Shown: one piece after another, positions 59,189-64,000 of the stretch | How positions within the stretch are numbered: position 1 is the first letter of the stretch | Layout of the letters: every line of letters begins with the position of its first letter | Source: Novosphingobium sp049354825 | Lineage (GTDB): Bacteria > Pseudomonadota > Alphaproteobacteria > Sphingomonadales > Sphingomonadaceae | Length of the DNA stretch: 64,000 nt | Direction of reading: 5' to 3' | Assembly (NCBI RefSeq): GCF_049354825.1 | Contig: NZ_CP186480.1 | Span: 1-64,000, forward strand | Position numbers and translations under genes: made by a program | The notes under the pieces: generated by a model | The model's database searches: none | The model's input: the letters and a program-made list of their open reading frames with translations, nothing else | What the model was told of the DNA's origin: nothing

Positions 59189-60685
59189 ATGAACGCGGGT
59201 TGGGGTGACAAGCGGGCGGTTGCGCCTGCGAAAGGCGATGGGGTGACGGCGCGGATGCTCGACGATCAGGAAGCGCTGGACCTTGCCGCCGACTGGGCGG
59301 ACATTTCCACGGGTCTGCGCAAGGACATCGGGCAGCAGCTGTTCGGGCAATGGATCAAGCCGATCCAGCTCGGCCCGTTCTGCAAGGAAACCGGAACCCT
59401 CGACCTCTATCTCCCGACCGAATTCAGCGCCAACTGGGTGGCCGACCGGTTTGCCGACCGGCTGTCGCTGGCGTGGAAGATCGCGCGTCCCGACGTGCGC
59501 CATGTCCGCATCCTGGTTCATCCCGGCCGCCGCGCGATGCCCGACCTGCGCCTGGGCGAAGGCCGGCGCGCCGCCAATGACGGTGCCGCCCCGGCGCAGC
59601 CGGGCGACGCGCTGGGCATGGGCGCTGAGTTCGGCGCGGTCGGCGGCGCCGGCATCGGCGGCGCGGTCGGCCTCGACCCGTCGCTGACGTTCCAGACCTT
59701 CATTTCGGGCACGTCGAACGTGCTGGCCGCCAACGCCGCACAGCGCATGGCCGCGACCGAGACGCCGCAGTTCGCCCCGCTCTATCTCAAGGGCGCGACC
59801 GGGCAGGGCAAGACGCACCTGCTTCACGCCATCGGCCACGCCTACCTGTCGGCGCATCCGCGCGCGCGCATCTTCTACTGCTCGGCAGAGCGTTTCATGG
59901 TCGAGTTCGTCCAGGCGCTGCGCCAGAACCAGATGATGGAATTCAAGGGCCGGTTGCGCGGGTTCGACCTGCTGCTGGTCGACGATATCCAGTTCATCAT
60001 CGGCAAGGCGTCGGCGCAGGAAGAGCTGCTTTACACGATCGACGCGCTGCTGGCCGAGGGCAAGCGCCTGGTTTTCGCCGCCGACCGTGCGCCCCAGGCG
60101 CTCGACGGGGTGGAGCAGCGGCTGCTCAGCCGCTTGTCGATGGGCCTGGTGGCCGACATCACCCCGGCCGACATCGACTTGCGCCGCTCGATCCTGGAAT
60201 CGCGGCTCGCCCGCTTCAGCCCGCACCATGTCCCGGCCGACGTGATCGAGTTCCTGGCCCGCACCATCAACCGCAATGTGCGCGAGCTGGTCGGCGGCCT
60301 CAACAAGCTGATCGCTTATGCCCAGCTGACCGGACAAGCGGTCTCGCTCCAGCTCGCCGAAGAGCAGCTGACCGATATCCTTTCCGCCAACCGCCGCCGC
60401 ATCACCATCGACGAGATCCAGCGCACGGTGTGCCAGTTCTACCGCGTCGACCGCACCGAGATGTCATCGAAGCGCCGCGCCCGTGCTGTAGTGCGCCCGC
60501 GCCAGGTGGCGATGTACCTAGCCAAGGTGCTGACCCCGCGCTCGTACCCCGAGATCGGCCGCAAGTTCGGGGGCCGCGATCACTCGACCGTGATCCACGC
60601 GGTGCGCCTGATCGAGGATCTGCGCACCCGCGATTCCGATATGGACGGCGACGTGCGCAGCCTGCTGCGCCAGCTCGAAAGCTGA
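59189..60685 (+). CDS. dnaA: Chromosomal replication initiator DnaA
   Basis: 498 residues. Domain I (about 30-110) begins IGQQLFGQWIKPIQLG. Domain II is a Gly/Ala-rich linker (GMGAEFGAVGGAGIGGAVGL). The AAA+ domain III has Walker A GATGQGKT at 202-209 and Walker B LLLVDDIQFIIGK, with ERLLSRL-like EQRLLSRLSMG as box VII. Domain IV binds DnaA boxes with the signature RDHSTVIHAVRLIEDL near the C-terminus. The ATG at 59189 is used, preceded by a GTG that is also possible, and by GGGGAC. A start at 59255 cannot be excluded. Confidence 0.96.
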   Translation: MNAGWGDKRAVAPAKGDGVTARMLDDQEALDLAADWADISTGLRKDIGQQLFGQWIKPIQLGPFCKETGTLDLYLPTEFSANWVADRFADRLSLAWKIARPDVRHVRILVHPGRRAMPDLRLGEGRRAANDGAAPAQPGDALGMGAEFGAVGGAGIGGAVGLDPSLTFQTFISGTSNVLAANAAQRMAATETPQFAPLYLKGATGQGKTHLLHAIGHAYLSAHPRARIFYCSAERFMVEFVQALRQNQMMEFKGRLRGFDLLLVDDIQFIIGKASAQEELLYTIDALLAEGKRLVFAADRAPQALDGVEQRLLSRLSMGLVADITPADIDLRRSILESRLARFSPHHVPADVIEFLARTINRNVRELVGGLNKLIAYAQLTGQAVSLQLAEEQLTDILSANRRRITIDEIQRTVCQFYRVDRTEMSSKRRARAVVRPRQVAMYLAKVLTPRSYPEIGRKFGGRDHSTVIHAVRLIEDLRTRDSDMDGDVRSLLRQLES

Positions 60686-60711
60686 TCCTTCCTCGACCGG
60701 CGGTGCACCGG

Positions 60712-60759
60712 ATGTGCACAGGGTTGTCCACGCGGCTGTCAACACGCCTGTCCACGCCG
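60712..60759. repeat. Four DnaA-box-like words in exact 12-bp phase
   Basis: ATGTGCACAGGG, TTGTCCACGCGG, CTGTCAACACGC and CTGTCCACGCCG begin at 60712, 60724, 60736 and 60748. They share TGT-S-M-AC, close to the consensus TTATCCACA and its variants. They lie 27 bp after the dnaA stop and before the ThiF-like gene. Confidence 0.5.
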
Positions 60760-60805
60760 CGCAAACCGCTTTTGCACCGGCCGTCCACCGGCTAGGCACA
60801 GCCTT

Positions 60806-61579
60806 GTGCCCAGAACCCTTTTGACCCCGGACCGTCTCGACCGTTTCGCCCGCCACATTGTCCTGCCGGAAGTCGGCGGCGCCGGGCAGGTCGCGCTGGC
60901 GGGTGCGCATGCGGTTCTGGTCGGGCTGGGCGGGATCGGCAGCCCGGTGCTGCAGTACCTCGCCGCCGCCGGCGTCGGCCACCTGACCCTGATCGACGAC
61001 GACACCGTCGCGGCAAGCAACCTCCAGCGCCAGACCATCTACGCGCAGGCCGACATCGGCCGCGCCAAGGCCGATGCCGCCGCAGAATGGGTGCGGAAGT
61101 TCGACCCCGCGCTCACCGTCACCGCGCACGGGCAGCGCCTGACCCGCGACAACGCCGGCGATCTGCTGGCGGGCGCGGGCGTGGTGATCGACGGAAGCGA
61201 TACTTTCGCCACCCGCCTCGCCGTCTCCGACGCCTGCGTAGCGGCAGGGGTCCCGCTGGTCAGCGCCGCGATCGGCCGGTTCCAGGGCCAGGTCGGCGCC
61301 TTTGCCGGCCACCGCGCCGACCAGCCCTGCTACCGCTGCTTCGTGGGCGACGCCTTCGACGCCGATGATTGCGACACATGCGCCGAAGACGGCGTGCTCG
61401 GCGCCATGGCCGGCTGGGCCGGCACCCTCGGCACGATAAGCGCGCTGCGCGTGCTGCTGGACGGCAAGGCGGCGCTGGGCGATCCGCAATGGGGCCAGGT
61501 CCATGTCCTTGACGGGCTGGCGCCGTCGCTGCGCACGATGCGGATCGCAAAGGACCCGGGCTGCCGCGCGTGCGGATAG
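60806..61579 (+). CDS. ThiF/MoeB/HesA-family adenylyltransferase
   Basis: 257 residues, an E1-like enzyme that adenylates the C-terminus of a ubiquitin-like sulfur carrier (MoaD or ThiS). The start RFARHIVLPEVGGAGQVALA and the ATP motif VLVGLGGIGSPVLQYLAAAG with DDDTVAASNLQRQTIY are typical. Catalytic Cys is in DDCDTCAEDGVLGAMAGWAG. Zinc cysteines are in QPCYRCFVGD and GCRACG at the very end. The rhodanese domain of some family members is absent. It starts with GTG at 60806 and follows dnaA after the DnaA-box-like cluster. Which sulfur carrier it serves is not clear from context. Confidence 0.87.
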   Translation: MPRTLLTPDRLDRFARHIVLPEVGGAGQVALAGAHAVLVGLGGIGSPVLQYLAAAGVGHLTLIDDDTVAASNLQRQTIYAQADIGRAKADAAAEWVRKFDPALTVTAHGQRLTRDNAGDLLAGAGVVIDGSDTFATRLAVSDACVAAGVPLVSAAIGRFQGQVGAFAGHRADQPCYRCFVGDAFDADDCDTCAEDGVLGAMAGWAGTLGTISALRVLLDGKAALGDPQWGQVHVLDGLAPSLRTMRIAKDPGCRACG

Positions 61580-61687
61580 GCGCCGCCCAGGCAACGGCTG
61601 TTGCATCCTATGCACTTGAGCCTTGGCGCGGAAAGGCGGAGGGCCGTCTGCACCGGTCTTGACGACCTTGGCCGGGGGAGGACGACC

Positions 61688-62119
61688 ATGAGCACGCAGC
61701 AGGAACGCAAGTGGGCCTGGATCTTCGAATCCGGCCTCAAGGGCCTGTGCCCGAAGTGCGGCCAGGGGCGGATGTTCCAGTCCTGGCTGAAGGTGAGCGA
61801 CCGCTGCGAGGTCTGCGGCCTCGATTACCGCTTCGCCTCGCCCGACGATGGTCCGGCGTTCTTCTCACTGACCTTCGTCGCGTTCCCGCTCCTGTTCTTC
61901 ATCGTCTGGCTGCAAGTGGCGCACGGCGTATCGATCCCGGTACTGATCCTGATCGCGGTACCGCTGATGGGGCTGGGCTGCGTCTTGCCGCTGCGGCCGA
62001 TCAAGGGCTGGCTGGTCGCGTCGCAGTACGCCAACCGATCGCTCGAGGCGGGCACCGAAAAACTCTGGGCCGAAATGCACGCGCGCGAGGACCAGGCGCG
62101 GCGCGAGCGCGACGCCTGA
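61688..62119 (+). CDS. DUF983 zinc-ribbon membrane protein
   Basis: 143 residues. The first half is a zinc ribbon with LCPKCGQGRMFQSWLKVSDR and CEVCGLDYRF (C-x2-C twice). The second half has two membrane helices (FFSLTFVAFPLLFFIVWLQV and PVLILIAVPLMGLGCVLPLR). This is the DUF983 family. The ATG follows GGGGGAGGA. Its job is unknown; in some Alphaproteobacteria it neighbours cytochrome oxidase genes, but there are none here. Confidence 0.87.
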   Translation: MSTQQERKWAWIFESGLKGLCPKCGQGRMFQSWLKVSDRCEVCGLDYRFASPDDGPAFFSLTFVAFPLLFFIVWLQVAHGVSIPVLILIAVPLMGLGCVLPLRPIKGWLVASQYANRSLEAGTEKLWAEMHAREDQARRERDA

Positions 62120-62156
62120 CGGCCCGCCGCCGAGGCGATTTGGCGGTGCGAGAGCT

Positions 62157-62876
62157 TTACGCGCCGCCGCCCAGGACCTCGTCCACCCAGGCCGGCACCA
62201 CTTCGCTTGCCGGGCCGAGCCGCGTATCGTCGAACCACCGGCTGCCCTGGCTGCGCTCGAGGTTGAGTTCGAGGGTCTGCACCCCCAGTTCGCGCGCCTC
62301 GCGCACGAAGCCGGCGGCGGGATAGACGGCGCCGCTGGTCCCGATCGAGACGAACAGGTCGGCTTCGCGCAAGGCGGCGTAGATGCGCTCCATCTCGTAA
62401 GGCATCTCGCCGAACCAGACAACGTCGGGGCGTAGCGCCGCCGCGCCGCATTCGGGGCAGGGCGGGCGATCGATGAGCGGCCCGGTCCAGTGCGAGCGGA
62501 CATCGCAGGCGGTGCACCAGGCGCCCAGGTGGGTGCCGTGCATGTGGAGCACGCGGCGCGCACCGGCGCGCTCGTGCAGGTCGTCCACGTTCTGGGTGAC
62601 GATCAGCAGATCGCCCTTCCACGCCGCGTCGAGCCGCGCCAGCGCATCGTGGGCGGGATTGGGCGCCTTGGTCTGGATCGCGGCGCGGCGCATGTCGTAG
62701 AAGCGCAGCACCAGGTCGGCGTTGCGGGCAAAGCCTTCGGGGGTGGCGACGTCATTGACGTCGTGCTGCTCCCACAGGCTGGGTCCGCCGCCCGCGCCGG
62801 CGCGGAAGGTATCGATGCCGCTTTCGGCGCTGATCCCGGCGCCGGTCAGGATCACGATGTTGCGGATGGTGCTCAT
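62157..62876 (-). CDS. Sirtuin NAD-dependent protein deacylase
   Basis: 239 residues, CobB-like. IVILTGAGISAESGIDTFRA is the NAD motif, TQNVDDLHERAG with MHGTH gives the catalytic His, and zinc is held by WCTACDV and PPCPECGAAAL. The FGEMPYEMERIYAALREADL and SIGTSGAVYPAAGFVREARE blocks follow. The substrate-specificity pair Y-x-x-R (FYDMRR) suggests a class III (Sirt5-like, desuccinylase) member. It is divergent from dapB over 35 bp. Confidence 0.92.
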   Translation of the reverse strand: MSTIRNIVILTGAGISAESGIDTFRAGAGGGPSLWEQHDVNDVATPEGFARNADLVLRFYDMRRAAIQTKAPNPAHDALARLDAAWKGDLLIVTQNVDDLHERAGARRVLHMHGTHLGAWCTACDVRSHWTGPLIDRPPCPECGAAALRPDVVWFGEMPYEMERIYAALREADLFVSIGTSGAVYPAAGFVREARELGVQTLELNLERSQGSRWFDDTRLGPASEVVPAWVDEVLGGGA

Positions 62877-62911
62877 CGCGGCCATGAAGCACGCTGCAGC
62901 AGGGGATGACA

Positions 62912-63655
62912 ATGACCACGACCGGGGCGCGCATCGGAGTGATCGGCAGCGAGGGCCGGATGGGCACCGCGCTCTATGCGGCGATCCCGCAGGCCGGGGC
63001 GACCTGGGCGGGCGGCGTCGACGCGATCGGCGATCCGGGCGAGCTGGCACGGGCCTGCGACGTGCTGGTCGATTTTTCCGCCCCCGCTGCGCTGGAGGGA
63101 AACCTGGCCGCCGCGCGCGAAACCGGCGTCCCGATCCTGGTCGGCACCACCGGGCTTGGCAGCGAACACCAACGCCTGCTGGCATCGGCGGCGGAGTCGA
63201 TCGCGGTCCTGCAGACGGGCAACACATCGCTGGGCGTCAACATGCTGGTCCATCTTGCGCGCGAGGCCGCGGAGCGGCTGGGCCTCGACTGGGATATCGA
63301 GATCGCCGAGACCCATCACCGCATGAAAGTGGATGCGCCGTCGGGCACGGCCCTGATGCTGGGCGAAGCGGTCGCCGCGGGGCGCGGCGTGGCGCTGGAC
63401 GATCATGCCCTGCGCGGGCGCGACGGGACGACCGGCAAGCGCCCGGCCGGCGCGATCGGGTTCGCGAGCCTGCGCGGGGGCAGCGTGGCAGGCGACCATA
63501 CCGTTCACTTCCTGGGCGAGGGCGAGCGCCTGTCGCTGACCCACGTCGCCGAAAACCGCGCCATTTTCGCGCGCGGCGCGGTGCGCGGCGCCCAGTGGCT
63601 CGTTGCCAGGCCGGCCGGACGCTACACGATGGCGGACGTGCTCGGGCTTGGCTGA
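62912..63655 (+). CDS. dapB: 4-hydroxy-tetrahydrodipicolinate reductase
   Basis: 247 residues. DapB reduces 4-hydroxy-tetrahydrodipicolinate with NAD(P)H in lysine and diaminopimelate synthesis. RIGVIGSEGRMGTALYAAIP is the dinucleotide loop, DVLVDFSAPAALEGNLAAAR and ILVGTTGLGSEHQRLLASAA follow, and the active site is AETHHRMKVDAPSGTALMLG with the catalytic HH-x-x-K-x-D. The ATG at 62912 with AGGGG 6 bp upstream is preferred over the one at 62906. nth follows after 6 bp. Confidence 0.95.
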   Translation: MTTTGARIGVIGSEGRMGTALYAAIPQAGATWAGGVDAIGDPGELARACDVLVDFSAPAALEGNLAAARETGVPILVGTTGLGSEHQRLLASAAESIAVLQTGNTSLGVNMLVHLAREAAERLGLDWDIEIAETHHRMKVDAPSGTALMLGEAVAAGRGVALDDHALRGRDGTTGKRPAGAIGFASLRGGSVAGDHTVHFLGEGERLSLTHVAENRAIFARGAVRGAQWLVARPAGRYTMADVLGLG

Positions 63656-63661
63656 CAGGGC

Positions 63662-64000
63662 GTGACCAGAGACCAGATTTTCGAGTTCTTTCGCCGCCTG
63701 GCGGAGGACAATCCCGATCCGCAGACCGAGCTCGAATACGGCAACGCCTTCCAGCTGGTGGTGGCGGTCGCGCTGTCCGCCCAGTCCACCGACGTTGGCG
63801 TGAACAAGGCGACCCGGGCGCTGTTCCGCGCGGTGAAGACGCCCAAGCAGATGCTGGACCTGGGCGAGGACGGCCTGAAAGACCACATCAAGACGATCGG
63901 GCTGTTCAACACCAAAGCCAAGAACGTGATCGCGCTGTCGCGGATGCTGGTCGACGAATTCGGCGGCGAGGTGCCGGCCACGCGCGAAGAGCTGGTGCGG
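63662..64000 (+). CDS. nth: Endonuclease III, partial (cut at window edge)
   Basis: The first 113 codons of a gene starting with GTG, 6 bp after dapB. The protein begins VTRDQIFEFFRRLAEDNPDP and continues with LVVAVALSAQSTDVGVNKAT, the substrate-binding region of Nth-type DNA glycosylases, and IGLFNTKAKNVIALSRMLVD. The catalytic Lys/Asp and the [4Fe-4S] cysteines lie beyond the end of the window. Confidence 0.9.
   Translation, partial: MTRDQIFEFFRRLAEDNPDPQTELEYGNAFQLVVAVALSAQSTDVGVNKATRALFRAVKTPKQMLDLGEDGLKDHIKTIGLFNTKAKNVIALSRMLVDEFGGEVPATREELVR

Noticed and set aside
1..64000. CRISPR arrays, tRNA and rRNA genes
   Set aside because: No regularly spaced direct repeats of CRISPR type, and no cloverleaf tRNA or rRNA segment, were found on reading the window by eye; a covariance-model search was not possible.

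Overview
The window is a GC-rich chromosomal segment that looks like a sphingomonad (Alphaproteobacteria, most like Novosphingobium and relatives). The signs are: an Entner-Doudoroff operon (zwf-edd-eda) running into a phosphoenolpyruvate carboxylase gene, the rpsT-dnaA order, DUF1465 and DUF465 proteins, a TonB-dependent siderophore receptor, and a bacterial alternative oxidase, which is known from Novosphingobium. The genus is an inference from gene content; no rRNA or tRNA gene is present to test it.

Left accessory region (1-7994). Base composition is visibly less GC-rich than the rest. It holds a frameshifted IS6-family transposase, a MarR regulator next to a membrane-anchored SMP-30-like beta-propeller protein, a structured non-coding stretch, and a block with phage or island character: small membrane protein, unknown protein, DUF5681 protein, and a ParB-like/DNA methyltransferase fusion. 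Divergent from the last is an XRE repressor/ImmA-type metallopeptidase pair. The block ends in a roughly 310-base non-coding strip with two related inverted repeats built on TTCCCTG/CAGGGAA.

Oxygen/NO-response cluster (7995-12289). An apparent operon of alternative oxidase, single-domain receiver and group III truncated hemoglobin lies divergently from a FixL-FixJ pair whose PAS domain keeps the haem histidine and the two sensing arginines. A small membrane protein follows. The same dyad, CCCCTA-N12-TAGGGG (one mismatch in one copy), sits about 90 bp upstream of both the oxidase operon and the membrane protein gene. It is a good candidate FixJ operator.

Central metabolic region (12316-36156). 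This covers a threonine-aldolase-like PLP enzyme, a GH130-like protein, glutaryl-CoA dehydrogenase, glpD with an FMN reductase, a class II aldolase, an orphan [2Fe-2S] subunit, a TonB siderophore receptor with Fur-like dyads, an MFS exporter, a PmtA-like methyltransferase, lipB, an old yellow enzyme, an EamA transporter, a DUF885 lipoprotein, nadA, two paralogous 7-helix membrane proteins, a DUF4230 protein, an MBL-fold hydrolase, glpK and a DUF1465 protein.

Housekeeping region (36245-64000). Two divergent DUF465 genes (one only 51 codons) are followed by ptsP, a RodZ-like protein, a CpoB-like protein, tilS, a glycosyltransferase, a phospholipase D-like protein, the zwf-edd-eda-ppc operon, a PYROXD2-like oxidoreductase, hmgA, a YbaK-type deacylase, ubiB, ubiE, mutM, rpsT, dnaA, a ThiF/MoeB-like protein, a DUF983 protein, a sirtuin, dapB and the start of nth. 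Directly after dnaA are four DnaA-box-like words in exact 12-bp phase. No CRISPR array, tRNA or rRNA was seen.
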